The notes under the pieces: generated by a model
Seen by the model: the letters and a program-made list of their open reading frames with translations, nothing else
What the model was told of the DNA's origin: nothing
The model's database searches: none
In this document: positions 33,551-41,744 of the stretch, in pieces
Position numbering within the stretch: the stretch's first letter is position 1
Layout of the letters: every line of letters begins with the position of its first letter
Position numbers and translations under genes: made by a program
Origin: Pseudalkalibacillus salsuginis
GTDB lineage: Bacteria > Bacillota > Bacilli > Bacillales > Fictibacillaceae
Reading direction: 5' to 3'
Assembly: GCF_021646685.1 (NCBI RefSeq)
Contig: NZ_JAKJHW010000002.1
Location: 868,001-932,000 of the forward strand
Length of the DNA stretch: 64,000 nucleotides

Positions 33551-33706
33551 GTGGAATTTAAGCCTTTTTTGGGGTTGTTTCTTTGTTTTTGTAGATGATT
33601 TCCGTTTTTTTTGTAGATAACTCCATCTTATCGTAGAAAAAACGTTCGATGAGCTATAATGAACACAACAAAGTGGTAACACTATACATAGAAAGGGGCA
33701 AGCTCT

Positions 33707-34885
33707 ATGTTGATTTTAATACGTAACGGAGAAGTTTACGCTCCAGAATATCTTGGCCAAAAAGATATTTTGATCGTGAATGATAAAATTGGATTTGTCG
33801 AAGATCACATTGAAGTTCCAGAAGGCTTCTTTTCCCAGCAGATCCAGGTAATCGAGGCAGATGGTAAAATTGCCGTACCCGGCTTCATCGACTCACATGT
33901 CCATATCATTGGTGGTGGGGGTGAAGGAAGCTTTAAAACACGGACACCTGAAATAAAGCTGACGGATGCCACTTTAGCAGGGATCACAACATTGATTGGG
34001 GTCATCGGTACTGATGGAACGACACGGACGATGTCCAGTCTTGTAGCCAAGGCTAAAGCACTTGAAGAGGAAGGGATCACCTGTTACGTCCAAACCGGAT
34101 CCTATCAAGTCCCTGTCAAAACTCTGACTGGTAGAATCGAAGACGACATCATCCTTGTGGATAGGATCATAGGGGCCGGTGAAATCGCGATCGCCGACCA
34201 CCGTTCATCACAACCGACTGTGGAGGAATTGGCGAAAATCGGGGCTGCTGCACGGAACGGCGGTATTTTATCGGGAAAAGCGGGTATCGTCAACGTTCAT
34301 GTAGGTGACAGCAAGGATTGCTTAAAGATTCTTGAGGAAGTTGTCGAGCGCACAGACCTGCCGATCAAACAGTTCTATCCCACCCATATCAACCGGAATC
34401 CGCATGTGTTCAAAGCCGGGATCAAATATGCAAAAAAAGGCGGGTATGTCGACTTTACGACAAGCACCATCCCTCAATTTCTTCATGAGGGAGAGATCAG
34501 ATGCAGCAGAGGACTGAAACGGATGCTTGATGAAGGGGTCCCGATCGAACAGATCACCTTCACATCAGATGCCCAAGGGAGCCTGCCGGATTTCAGTCCA
34601 GATGGCGAACTGAAAGGGCTCAAAATCGGAAAAGTATCAAGCTTGTTCGCGGCTGTCCAGGAGGCAGTCCTAAAAGAGGATATTCCATTAGAGACTGTGC
34701 TTAAAGTGATCACTTCAAATCCAGCACAAATCCTGAAGTTGAAAGGTAAAGGAAAGATCGGAGCTGGCTTTGATGGTGATATCGTCCTTTTAAACAAAAA
34801 GTCACTTGAAATAAGGGACGTATTTGCAAAAGGGAAAATGATGGTGGAAGAGCGAAAAGCGATTGTAAAAGGGACATTTGAATAA
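33707..34885 (+). CDS. iadA: Isoaspartyl dipeptidase (beta-aspartyl peptidase)
   Basis: The 392-residue protein is an amidohydrolase-superfamily member with metal ligands His64 and His66 in GFIDSHVHIIGGGGEG. LIGVIGTDGTTRTM, AIADHRSSQPT, VNVHVGDS, the THINR segment and SNPAQILKLKGKGKIGAG follow, all as in bacterial IadA. It hydrolyses L-isoaspartyl dipeptides, releasing aspartate from damaged proteins. The start ATG has GAAAGGGGCAAG before it. A TATAAT-like -10 box is seen at about 33655. It diverges from the TAXI-TRAP operon; a functional tie is possible but not shown. A dispersed repeat begins immediately at its stop codon. Confidence 0.93.
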   Translation: MLILIRNGEVYAPEYLGQKDILIVNDKIGFVEDHIEVPEGFFSQQIQVIEADGKIAVPGFIDSHVHIIGGGGEGSFKTRTPEIKLTDATLAGITTLIGVIGTDGTTRTMSSLVAKAKALEEEGITCYVQTGSYQVPVKTLTGRIEDDIILVDRIIGAGEIAIADHRSSQPTVEELAKIGAAARNGGILSGKAGIVNVHVGDSKDCLKILEEVVERTDLPIKQFYPTHINRNPHVFKAGIKYAKKGGYVDFTTSTIPQFLHEGEIRCSRGLKRMLDEGVPIEQITFTSDAQGSLPDFSPDGELKGLKIGKVSSLFAAVQEAVLKEDIPLETVLKVITSNPAQILKLKGKGKIGAGFDGDIVLLNKKSLEIRDVFAKGKMMVEERKAIVKGTFE

Positions 34886-34998
34886 GAAAAGCGCAAACGC
34901 CCTGATTAGCCACGAAGGGCACTGGAAGCCCGACGAGGAGGCTGTAGCCGCCGCAGGAGGGCTGAAGTGATCCAAGTGGTTGGGCGTTGGAGCTAGAC
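34884..34998 (+). repeat. Dispersed structured repeat, copy 1 (short form)
   Basis: It begins AAGAAAAGCGCAAACGCCC directly at the iadA stop codon and ends GGGCGTTGGAGCTAGACATC. The AACGCCC and GGGCGTT ends pair. Internal landmarks are CACGAAGGGCACTGGAAG and GCCGCCGCAGGAGGGCTGAA. Confidence 0.75.
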
Positions 34999-35000
34999 AT

Positions 35001-35110
35001 CAAGAAAAGCGCAAACGCCCTGGTCAGCCACGAAGGGCACTGGAAGCCCGACGGGGAAGCTCGAACCAAACAAGTTCGGTTCTGCGTGGGCAAACACTTC
35101 GAACTAATTC
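35001..35110 (+). repeat. Dispersed structured repeat, copy 2 (5' part of the long form)
   Basis: It repeats AGAAAAGCGCAAACGCCCTG, then CACGAAGGGCACTGGAAGCC, then the long-form insert GCTCGAACCAAACAAGTTCG. The homology stops after CTTCGAACTAATTCAATACG, so the 3' half is missing. Confidence 0.7.
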
Positions 35111-35249
35111 AATACGTTTACAAACGTTGTATACAATTCATGAATACACATATATTCATGAATCCAGCTTATAAAACAGAATTCGGCTCATATCTGAAAA
35201 GGGAATGCCCAAAACAAAAATCAGAATGTATGAGATACATTTTAGGTCC
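35111..35249. other. Gap with two ATTCATGAAT palindromes
   Basis: The 10-bp palindrome ATTCATGAAT occurs at 35136-35145 and 35154-35163, 18 bp apart. No gene is supported. Confidence 0.4.
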
Positions 35250-36236
35250 TTATTTTTCTGTCCCGAAGACGATGTTATTTTGTTTTCTGGCCGTTTCCGT
35301 GATTCTCAAAACAGCCCGACTATAATCGGTCAGCTCATGATAGGCTTCCAGGTCATTTTCTTCTATTATCTTTGCAAAGGTTTCAATTTCATAAATCATG
35401 TCGTTTTCATTCAGCGGTTCTCCAAGCTTTTCGCTCTTTTTGGTTTTGCGATCAACCAATGAAATCTTATTGATCGGGGCAACATGGTCCAATACGAGCG
35501 ACACTTGCTCACCGTGAATTTCTGATGGAGTGAACGAATGAGCAATCTTTGAACATAAAATGGTACAAATGAATCCGTCATATTCCATGACCAGAGTCCC
35601 ACTTCCGTCAACACCGCTTTCCAGCATGACAGGGTGGTAGGAAACCTTTTCAGGCTCTCCGAATACGTATACCGCTAAACTGATCGGATAAACGCCAAGA
35701 TCGACCAACGTTCCACCCGAAAAATCAGTTGAAAAGATATTTGGCCTCTCTCCTTCTAAGAACCGGTCATACCGTGAAGAGTATTGGATGTATTGGAAGA
35801 CCGCACTTCGAAGTTTTCCAGCCTTATCTACTTGCTCCTTCAGGAGTTTGGCGTTTGGTGAGTGGATATTCCTCATCGCCTCAAATAGAAAAACACCATT
35901 TTCTTCAGCAACTTGATAGGCATCTTCCAACTCAGCTGTATTCGAGAAAATCGGTTTTTCACAAATGACATGCTTTTTGTGTCGTAAAAAAAGCTTCGCA
36001 TGCTCGTAATGATGAGAGTTGGGGGATGCAAGATAGACTGCATCGATCTCCTCGTTTGCTGCCATTCCTTCCAAATCATCATAAACCTGGGAGGCATCGT
36101 ATTTACCGCTAATTTTTCTCGCATTTTCAATCGATCTTGAGTAAACCGCCGTCAATTCCATTTTCCCGCTTTCCTTCGCCGCTTCGATGAAGGATTCCGT
36201 AATCCAGCTTGTCCCTACCGTTCCGAATTTCATCAT
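35250..36236 (-). CDS. Gfo/Idh/MocA-family oxidoreductase
   Basis: The 328-residue protein has the N-terminal Rossmann start KFGTVGTSWITESFIEAAKE, then AVYSRS, VYLASPNSHHYEHAK, the catalytic-Lys motif ICEKPIF, and a C-terminal substrate domain with SGGTLVDLGVYPIS. These NAD(P)-dependent enzymes act on sugars, inositols or related compounds. The substrate is not predictable. The frame starts with two ATGs at 36236 and 36233; AAGGCGG lies about 12 bases before, slightly far, so expression may be modest. The gene is monocistronic. Confidence 0.9.
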   Translation of the reverse strand: MMKFGTVGTSWITESFIEAAKESGKMELTAVYSRSIENARKISGKYDASQVYDDLEGMAANEEIDAVYLASPNSHHYEHAKLFLRHKKHVICEKPIFSNTAELEDAYQVAEENGVFLFEAMRNIHSPNAKLLKEQVDKAGKLRSAVFQYIQYSSRYDRFLEGERPNIFSTDFSGGTLVDLGVYPISLAVYVFGEPEKVSYHPVMLESGVDGSGTLVMEYDGFICTILCSKIAHSFTPSEIHGEQVSLVLDHVAPINKISLVDRKTKKSEKLGEPLNENDMIYEIETFAKIIEENDLEAYHELTDYSRAVLRITETARKQNNIVFGTEK

Positions 36237-36289
36237 CTAATATGTACACCGCCTTTTCAGAGTTACTACAAGAATACTAATTGTCGATG

Positions 36290-36652
36290 TCAGTTTCGAT
36301 TCATTTGCATCTTTTTGATGACATTTTTCGGTGCTGTCCTAAAATAGGCCTCCAAAAGATAGTCTTCGACCGCTTTCCAGTCCATCTTTTCAAGTGGAAA
36401 AGTAGTCCAGCCATGCCGGCCGATATATGGGGATTTTTTATAACCCTTTTGCTGGATCAACATTTCCTGAGTGGTTTTCAATGTTTTGATCGATAGCGAA
36501 GGATTCGATTCATCTCCTCCTAATATGACGAAAGGTTTGTCTTTAACCCGGAAAGAGGTATGCCCAAATCCATTCACTTTCTCTTCGACCATGGGGAAAC
36601 GATGACAAATCTCTTTGATATTTTCATAAAGTTTATCATATAGACCTTTCAT
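36290..36652 (-). CDS. MmcQ/YjbR-family protein
   Basis: The 120-residue protein shows the MmcQ/YjbR (CyaY-like DNA-binding superfamily) pattern: NGFGHTSFRVKDKPFVILGG near the middle, YIGRHGWTTFPLEKMDW, and a C-terminal LLEAYFRTAPKNVIKKM. The family has a double-wing DNA-binding-like fold, but no defined role. The ATG has a GAAAGG site upstream and overlaps the stop of the response-regulator gene by four bases, so it is translationally coupled to that two-component system. Confidence 0.85.
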   Translation of the reverse strand: MKGLYDKLYENIKEICHRFPMVEEKVNGFGHTSFRVKDKPFVILGGDESNPSLSIKTLKTTQEMLIQQKGYKKSPYIGRHGWTTFPLEKMDWKAVEDYLLEAYFRTAPKNVIKKMQMNRN

Positions 36653-37371
36653 TGTTCATACCCCACTTTCCCAACTAGCCGATACCGGTTGATCGGCCTG
36701 CCTACACCACCATATTGAACATCGAGTTCAACTTTTCCTGTTTTGCCTAAATAGTCTAGATAACGACGGGCTGTCACTCTTGCAATTCCGACTCCATCCG
36801 CGGTCTCTTCTGCAGAAAGTGAAGTTTCCTGATTGCTCAAATATCGCAGGATCTGCTTAAGTGTCTGCTGGTTCAGTCCTTTCGGCAGATAACCTTCATC
36901 CTTGCTGCTGTATACAGGAATATCATCCGTCGTCTTAATCAATCGATCAAGATCTTCTTGTCCTATTTTGCCCTCTTTAGAAAACGCAGTGTGTAATGCC
37001 TTGTATTTTTCCAAGGCTTTCTGGATACGGGTGAACTTGAAAGGCTTGATGATGTAATCGATTGCTCCGTTCAACAGCATTGTCCGAATCGTTTCTTTAT
37101 CATTCGCCGCTGTGATCACAAGAACATCGATGCCCAGCTGCAATGCTCGTAGCTCTGCCATCAGCTCCAGACCATCTTTTTCGGGCATATAGATATCGAG
37201 TATAATCAATTCTGGTTTCAGCGAACGCGCAAGTTCAAGTCCTTCTTTTCCATTGCTGGAAGATGCTATCACCTGGAAGCCTTCGACACGTTCAATAAAT
37301 TGACGATTAACCTCTCTGACCATAGGATCATCTTCGATCAACAGTACTTTAATGGCCGGATATTTGTTCAT
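36649..37371 (-). CDS. CitT/DcuR/DctR-family response regulator
   Basis: The 240-residue protein has a receiver domain with Glu-Asp-Asp at 13-15, phospho-acceptor Asp59 in LIILDIYMPEKDG, TAANDKETI and IKPFKFTRI. A C-terminal helix-turn-helix follows (QTLKQILRYLSNQETSLSAE, GIARVTARRYLDYL) of the YcbB/CitT type. It is the partner of the overlapping DctS-like kinase. In Bacillus subtilis DctR activates the C4-dicarboxylate transporter gene; no such transporter gene is in this window. Likely targets here are dctB or glaH-lhgO downstream of it on the other strand (inference). Confidence 0.9.
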   Translation of the reverse strand: MNKYPAIKVLLIEDDPMVREVNRQFIERVEGFQVIASSSNGKEGLELARSLKPELIILDIYMPEKDGLELMAELRALQLGIDVLVITAANDKETIRTMLLNGAIDYIIKPFKFTRIQKALEKYKALHTAFSKEGKIGQEDLDRLIKTTDDIPVYSSKDEGYLPKGLNQQTLKQILRYLSNQETSLSAEETADGVGIARVTARRYLDYLGKTGKVELDVQYGGVGRPINRYRLVGKVGYEQ

Positions 37372-38968
37372 GTGCGATTCCTCCTGGTCTCATCGGAAAT
37401 GACAGTTCGATACTTGTCCCTTCCTGAGGGATGCTTTTCACACGTGCAGAGCCTTCCCCTTTTTCGAGCACATTTCTGACGAGGTATAGACCGATCCCCG
37501 AGCCTTTGCTCCCTTTTGTTGTGTATCCTTTCGTAAACATAGCTGCCTGGTCATCTTCTGTCATCCCTTTGCCATTATCTTCAACAGATACATAGAGAAG
37601 ATCATTCGACTGTTCAATATGGATCTCGATCAGCTTCATATCCTGTTCTACATCAACAAAAGCGTCAAAGGCGTTTTCAATCAGATTCCCTAATACGAGA
37701 ACAAAATCATGCCGGTCAAGGAGTCCTGGAAACCTTTTCAGACGGCTCTCCGGAGTGATTGTCAAATCGATGTCGAGCTCTTTTGCCCGGCTTATTTTAC
37801 TTAATAATAGGCCAGCAATGCTTTCATCATGGATTTGTTTCGATAAAAATTTCGTCAGCGCTTGTTGTTCTTCCTGATTTTCAAACAAGAATTCGAGCGC
37901 TTTGTCATTTTCGTTCAACTGGATGAGTCCTGCAATCGTATGGAGACGGTTCATATGCTCATGGTTCTGGACACGGAGCGCCTCGACAAACGCTTTGACA
38001 CCTGTAAGCTCTTCCGCCATTGAAGTCACTTCTGTACGATCCTGGAAAACTTCTACCGCTCCCACGATTTCCCCTTCGACTAAAATCGGTACCCTGCTGC
38101 TCATGATGATGTTCTCATTGATCTTCATCCCTTCCTTGTACACACTAGCTCCATTTATCAGGACATCACCAAGCTTGGATTCAGGGATGACTTTTTCGAT
38201 TTGTTTCCCTGCAACCTCCTTTTGCAGGTTCAGGATCCGTTTCGCTTTATCGTTGAATACGGTGATTCTGCCATCGCGGTCGATCGCAATGATCCCTTCG
38301 TTCATAGCCTGGAGTGTAGCAGTCCGCTCTTTTAATAACCTTACAATCTCGTAGGGCTCGAGTTGGAAAGTTTCCTGTTTCAAATGCCGCGCTAGTAACC
38401 ATGACCCGATGATTCCGAATAGTAAGGCCAGTAGGGCAATGATCAAGATCTGATGCTTCAACTCTCCCAGAACTTCCCATAAAGTCGGTTGGATGATGCC
38501 GACGACAACTGTTCCGACCTGTTCCTTCTGCTCATTCATGATCGGCACGAACGCTCTTACTGCTGTACCGAGCTCGCCCTGCGCCTTGGACGTGTAGGTA
38601 TGTTCTGCAAAAGCCGGTCCCTCGTCCTTACCTGAGGATAATGTCCCAAGCATATCCTCATTCGGATGGGAATAACGGATACGATTCATATCAAGGATGA
38701 CGATATAATCAGCGTTATTGATTGTGCGGATCCGCTCAACAATCGGATTGATCTCGATCCATCCTCTGGATTCCACCACCCCCGACTGTACTTCAGGCAG
38801 GTTGGCGACTGTCCTTGCTGTCAGTAATGAACGATGACCGAGGTCCCTTTCTTTCATCTCATAAATGTTCCCTGTCAGAATGATCCCGCCTATGAGTAAT
38901 GAAAACAGGACGATGCCAAAAGATAGAATTGTAATCTTCCAACGAATCGGTAAACGTTGTAATGACAC
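37349..38968 (-). CDS. dctS: CitA/DcuS/DctS-family sensor histidine kinase
   Basis: The 539-residue kinase has helix 1 (KITILSFGIVLFSLLIGGII), an extracytoplasmic Cache/PASp domain (about 40-170) with the SHPNEDMLGT motif of dicarboxylate sensors, and helix 2 (HQILIIALLALLFGIIGSWL). A cytoplasmic PAS follows (about 215-310), then the phosphoacceptor His336 in LRVQNHEHMNRLHTIAGLIQ, and an HATPase domain ending with KGSKGSGIGLYLVRN. The start is a GTG at 38968, eight bases after GAGGGG; a longer open frame has no such site. It overlaps the regulator gene by 23 bp. It diverges from a TRAP-type binding protein gene 93 bp away, like dctS and dctB of B. subtilis, although the ligand may differ. Confidence 0.88.
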   Translation of the reverse strand: MSLQRLPIRWKITILSFGIVLFSLLIGGIILTGNIYEMKERDLGHRSLLTARTVANLPEVQSGVVESRGWIEINPIVERIRTINNADYIVILDMNRIRYSHPNEDMLGTLSSGKDEGPAFAEHTYTSKAQGELGTAVRAFVPIMNEQKEQVGTVVVGIIQPTLWEVLGELKHQILIIALLALLFGIIGSWLLARHLKQETFQLEPYEIVRLLKERTATLQAMNEGIIAIDRDGRITVFNDKAKRILNLQKEVAGKQIEKVIPESKLGDVLINGASVYKEGMKINENIIMSSRVPILVEGEIVGAVEVFQDRTEVTSMAEELTGVKAFVEALRVQNHEHMNRLHTIAGLIQLNENDKALEFLFENQEEQQALTKFLSKQIHDESIAGLLLSKISRAKELDIDLTITPESRLKRFPGLLDRHDFVLVLGNLIENAFDAFVDVEQDMKLIEIHIEQSNDLLYVSVEDNGKGMTEDDQAAMFTKGYTTKGSKGSGIGLYLVRNVLEKGEGSARVKSIPQEGTSIELSFPMRPGGIAHEQISGH

Positions 38969-39061
38969 CGCCCTCACCCCTCTCTGGTAATTTATCATTA
39001 TTGTACCATGAGAAAACCATTGTGATACACTATGGTAAAGGATTCTTGGAGGTGAGGCGTG

Positions 39062-40111
39062 ATGAGGACAGTCATATGGGTCGCAATTTTGGTTGCAGTC
39101 GGAATCGTGACGGCTGTCTTCGTCGGCTTCGATTTTTCCGGTTCTGCCGGAACGCCTGAATTTGATGATGAACAGAGTGGTTTGAAGGATCGGATCACGA
39201 TAAAATTCAGTCATGTTTATTCTGAGAATTCCCCGCAAGGACAAGCAGCAAGGTATTTTGCCAAACGGGTAGAAGAAAAGACTGATCGGCAAGTCGAAGT
39301 AGAAATCTATCCTAATGCCGTTCTCTACAATGAGGATGAACAGCTTAGTGCCTTGCGGGAAGGAAACGTGCAGATGATTGCGCCTTCAACCTCTGAGCTC
39401 ACATCGGAATATCCGCTATTCCAGGTGCTCGATCTCCCCTTTGTCTATACGAATCATGATTTGGTAAAAGAAGCCTATCAAGGAAAGATCGGGACTCGGC
39501 TTTTAAAGGAAACTGATGATGATCGTATGAAGGGGATGGATTTTTGGTTCGGCGGCTATAAACAGATGACGACGGACAAGAAGTTCGTCAAATACCCTTC
39601 CGATTTTAAACGAATGCATTTCGGAATCATGGAAAGCCCCATCATCAAATCTCAATTCAACATTTTCGGGGCGAGTACCAGTGGAATGAACTTCAACAGG
39701 CTTTACCGTGACCTTGAAGTCAATTTTATTGAAGGACAAGAAAACACGGTGTCTAATATATACACTAGAAAGCTTTACCAGGTGCAAGATTATCTTACCG
39801 TAAGCAACCACGCCATCATGAGCAATATCATTTTGATCAATAAAGACACATGGAAGGGCTTACCTCAAAATATACAAACAGACATAAATGAGGCGATGAG
39901 CGAGACGACGGACTGGATCAGCCGTCACGCCATCGAAATCAATGACAGGCAAATCAGGCAATTGAAGCGTGATAAAGCGATTGCTATACATCTGTTGACC
40001 AAAGATGAACGAAAAGCATGGATGGAAACGCTCACTCCCATCTATTCCAATCTTGAAACTGTCATAGGGAAAGAATTGGTGGATGAAATCGATCGAATAC
40101 GAACCCAATAG
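39062..40111 (+). CDS. dctB: Orphan DctP-type TRAP solute-binding protein, DctB-like
   Basis: The 349-residue protein has an N-terminal anchor (RTVIWVAILVAVGIVTAVFV) without lipobox. The DctP fold shows IKFSHVYSENSPQGQAARYF, VEVEIYPNAVLYNEDEQLSA, FQVLDLPFVYTNHD and FIEGQENTVSNIYTRKLYQV. There is no TRAP permease gene beside it. In B. subtilis DctB works with the sensor DctS and the transporter DctP as a co-sensor, and its gene lies next to dctS-dctR; this arrangement fits the same role. The ATG at 39062 follows GGAGG by nine bases. DUF3870 and glaH-lhgO genes follow on the same strand. Confidence 0.8.
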   Translation: MRTVIWVAILVAVGIVTAVFVGFDFSGSAGTPEFDDEQSGLKDRITIKFSHVYSENSPQGQAARYFAKRVEEKTDRQVEVEIYPNAVLYNEDEQLSALREGNVQMIAPSTSELTSEYPLFQVLDLPFVYTNHDLVKEAYQGKIGTRLLKETDDDRMKGMDFWFGGYKQMTTDKKFVKYPSDFKRMHFGIMESPIIKSQFNIFGASTSGMNFNRLYRDLEVNFIEGQENTVSNIYTRKLYQVQDYLTVSNHAIMSNIILINKDTWKGLPQNIQTDINEAMSETTDWISRHAIEINDRQIRQLKRDKAIAIHLLTKDERKAWMETLTPIYSNLETVIGKELVDEIDRIRTQ

Positions 40112-40124
40112 GAGGAAAAGAAAG

Positions 40125-40442
40125 ATGCCAAATACGAAGATGCTTGCAGGACATGCACGATTACCGAATGGTATGGCGGTCAGTGATTTACATGAAACGT
40201 TGACCGTTACGATCGAGGTCGATCACAATTATGGCGTGATTGTATGGGCAGATTGTACCCTAGCAACCGATCATGCCCAATCATACTTGGGGAATTTATT
40301 GAAAGGCTTCAGTCTCCGTGATGGAATTCAACTGATTGAAAAGGAAATTGAAAACCATTATTACGGAAAAGCAAAGTCGGCACTCCTTGCTGCTGTCCGC
40401 GATGCTTATAAACAATATCAAACCCCTCATGTCGTAAAATAA
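40125..40442 (+). CDS. DUF3870 domain protein
   Basis: The 105-residue protein carries the DUF3870 pattern: AGHARLPNGMAVSDLHETLT, VTIEVDHNYGVIVWADCTLA, SYLGNLLKGFSLRDGI. Its function is unknown; the family tends to sit near TRAP-type and organic-acid genes. It starts 13 bp after the binding protein's stop with AGGAGG eight bases before the ATG, so it is in the same operon. Two inverted repeats follow its stop (GCTTAGCTAAGC at 40466-40477 and TTAGGT / ACCTAA), but no strong T-run. Confidence 0.85.
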   Translation: MPNTKMLAGHARLPNGMAVSDLHETLTVTIEVDHNYGVIVWADCTLATDHAQSYLGNLLKGFSLRDGIQLIEKEIENHYYGKAKSALLAAVRDAYKQYQTPHVVK

Positions 40443-40521
40443 TTCCATGATTCAAAGAAAAATTGGCTTAGCTAAGCTTAGGTGCAGGTTGAACCTAAAA
40501 GTGAAAAATTGCAAAATATTC

Positions 40522-40537
40522 ATTGACAATCGTCAAT
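40522..40537 (+). promoter_or_regulatory. Perfect inverted-repeat operator overlapping the glaH -35 box
   Basis: ATTGAC - AATC - GTCAAT is a perfect 6+6 palindrome; its left arm contains the TTGACA -35 element. A repressor bound here would block the promoter. The size fits a GntR-type dimer, but no such regulator gene is nearby. Confidence 0.65.
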
Positions 40538-40551
40538 CCTGGTCTTAAGAT
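40523..40551 (+). promoter_or_regulatory. Probable SigA promoter of glaH-lhgO
   Basis: TTGACA (40523-40528), a 17-bp spacer and TAAGAT (40546-40551). Transcription would start near 40558, which gives a leader of about 215 nt before the glaH start codon. Confidence 0.65.
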
Positions 40552-40557
40552 AAAGGA

Positions 40558-40719
40558 TATAATCACCTGGAGAAAGGTACCCCCTTTCCCGTTCGGTGAA
40601 TTCGACGACAAATGAACATGTTCAGACCACTGAAAAATCTATCGGACTTTCTCATCCGGAAGCCGAGCGTAGATCGAGCCAGTGATATCTTCCACTTGGA
40701 GATATTGCTGGCTTTTTTT
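40558..40719 (+). promoter_or_regulatory. Structured leader of glaH with intrinsic terminator (candidate attenuator or riboswitch)
   Basis: Visible hairpins are CACC...GGTG closing a GAAAGG / CCTTTC stem (about 40565-40604), the palindrome TGAACATGTTCA (40612-40623), and ATCTA...TAGAT enclosing CGGA / TCCG (about 40638-40674). A 15-bp terminator stem follows at 40678-40712 (GCCAGTGATATCTTC with GGAGATATTGCTGGC), then seven T residues. A downstream segment TATCACTGGC (40732-40741) is perfectly complementary to the terminator's 5' arm. I could not match it to known riboswitch or T-box consensus sequences. Confidence 0.65.
40678..40719 (+). terminator. Intrinsic terminator in the glaH leader
   Basis: A 15-bp stem with G-U pairs and a five-base loop is followed by TTTTTTT. 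It lies 55 bases before the glaH start codon, inside the transcript, so it must be bypassed for glaH expression. Confidence 0.85.
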
Positions 40720-40773
40720 GATGCATCAGCCTATCACTGGCGGAATCGCCCAAAATTTCAAGGAGGAATTGAT

Positions 40774-41700
40774 ATGAATATGGTGAAATCTGATTTAGTG
40801 AAGTCTTTTGAGCATTTCAATGTAGTCCAACACCCGCAATCGAATCGTCTTTATCACATCGAACTGAAGGATGAAGCAGTGGCTGCCTTTTTGGAAAAAC
40901 ATCGTGATACGAGTCCACAACAACTCGAGTATATCCCTTACAGGCGTTATGTCATAGCAAATGATTTAAGAAAGGTACTTGGTGAGGATTTTTCAAAAAT
41001 GATCAATGAGGTGCTTCATGATCGTGAATTCGGCGGTTTCACTCTTGGAATCGGAAAGGTTGCATCCTCAGATGAAGATTACGTAAAATTCGCCACAGCC
41101 ATCACCCATCTGATCGGCGGCGTCAACTTTGATGCAATGTCAGGAAAATATTACGCTCGATTCACAGTAAAAGATACGGACAATAGCGACTCTTACCTGC
41201 GGCAGGCCTATCGCCTGTTCACCCTCCATACAGACGGGACATTCGTCGATGAGCCATGTGACTGGCTCTTGATGATGAAGTTCGCGGAGGAAAATGCATC
41301 AGGGGGAGAATCACGACTTTTACACCTGGATGATTGGGAAGAACTTGACTATTATGCAAACCATCCTGTCGCATCCACAAAAATACCATACAAATCCCCA
41401 GCAAGTAAAAATGTCAGCAAGACCGTTTACAACAATACTTTTTATGAGCATAACGGGAAAACCTGCATCCAATTCATCGATCAGTTTGCATATCCTGATA
41501 CAATAGAACAAGCGGAATATTTGAAGTCATTGTCTGAATCAATGGAGAGCAGTTCAGCTGTAGTCGAACTAGAGCTTCCTGTAGGTAGTCTCGTCGTATT
41601 GAACAACACGTTCTGGCTGCATGGAAGAGCAGCATTTGAAAAACACCCGGACTTGCATCGTGAGCTGTTGCGCCAACGAGGCTATTTTAAAAAAGTATAA
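40774..41700 (+). CDS. glaH: Glutarate 2-hydroxylase (CsiD/GlaH family)
   Basis: The 308-residue Fe(II)/2-oxoglutarate-dependent dioxygenase has the iron motif His152-x-Asp154 in FTLHTDGTFVDEP and the distal His283 in FWLHGRAAF, with Arg residues in ELLRQRGYF for 2-oxoglutarate. RFTVKDTDNSDSYLRQAYR and VLNNTFWLHGR are typical of CsiD. It converts glutarate to L-2-hydroxyglutarate. The ATG at 40774 has AAGGAGG eight bases before it; the frame is open for 54 more codons upstream, but that region is the RNA leader. lhgO, whose product oxidises the L-2-hydroxyglutarate, follows after 44 bp. Confidence 0.92.
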   Translation: MNMVKSDLVKSFEHFNVVQHPQSNRLYHIELKDEAVAAFLEKHRDTSPQQLEYIPYRRYVIANDLRKVLGEDFSKMINEVLHDREFGGFTLGIGKVASSDEDYVKFATAITHLIGGVNFDAMSGKYYARFTVKDTDNSDSYLRQAYRLFTLHTDGTFVDEPCDWLLMMKFAEENASGGESRLLHLDDWEELDYYANHPVASTKIPYKSPASKNVSKTVYNNTFYEHNGKTCIQFIDQFAYPDTIEQAEYLKSLSESMESSSAVVELELPVGSLVVLNNTFWLHGRAAFEKHPDLHRELLRQRGYFKKV

Positions 41701-41744
41701 AGTTGATCAAAGCGAAATCAACAATATAGAACGGAGGTAAACTT

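Noticed and set aside
38969-39292. Upstream extension of the DctS-like kinase by 108 codons
   Set aside because: It would overlap the divergent dctB gene and its promoter; the GTG at 38968 has a good ribosome binding site and the normal family N-terminus.
40558-40719. T-box or lysine riboswitch before glaH
   Set aside because: No T-box GGTGG-ACC core and no lysine-element consensus can be found, so a known class was not called.
40612-40773. Upstream extension of GlaH by 54 codons
   Set aside because: This stretch contains the terminator hairpin of the leader, and the strong AAGGAGG lies before the internal ATG at 40774.
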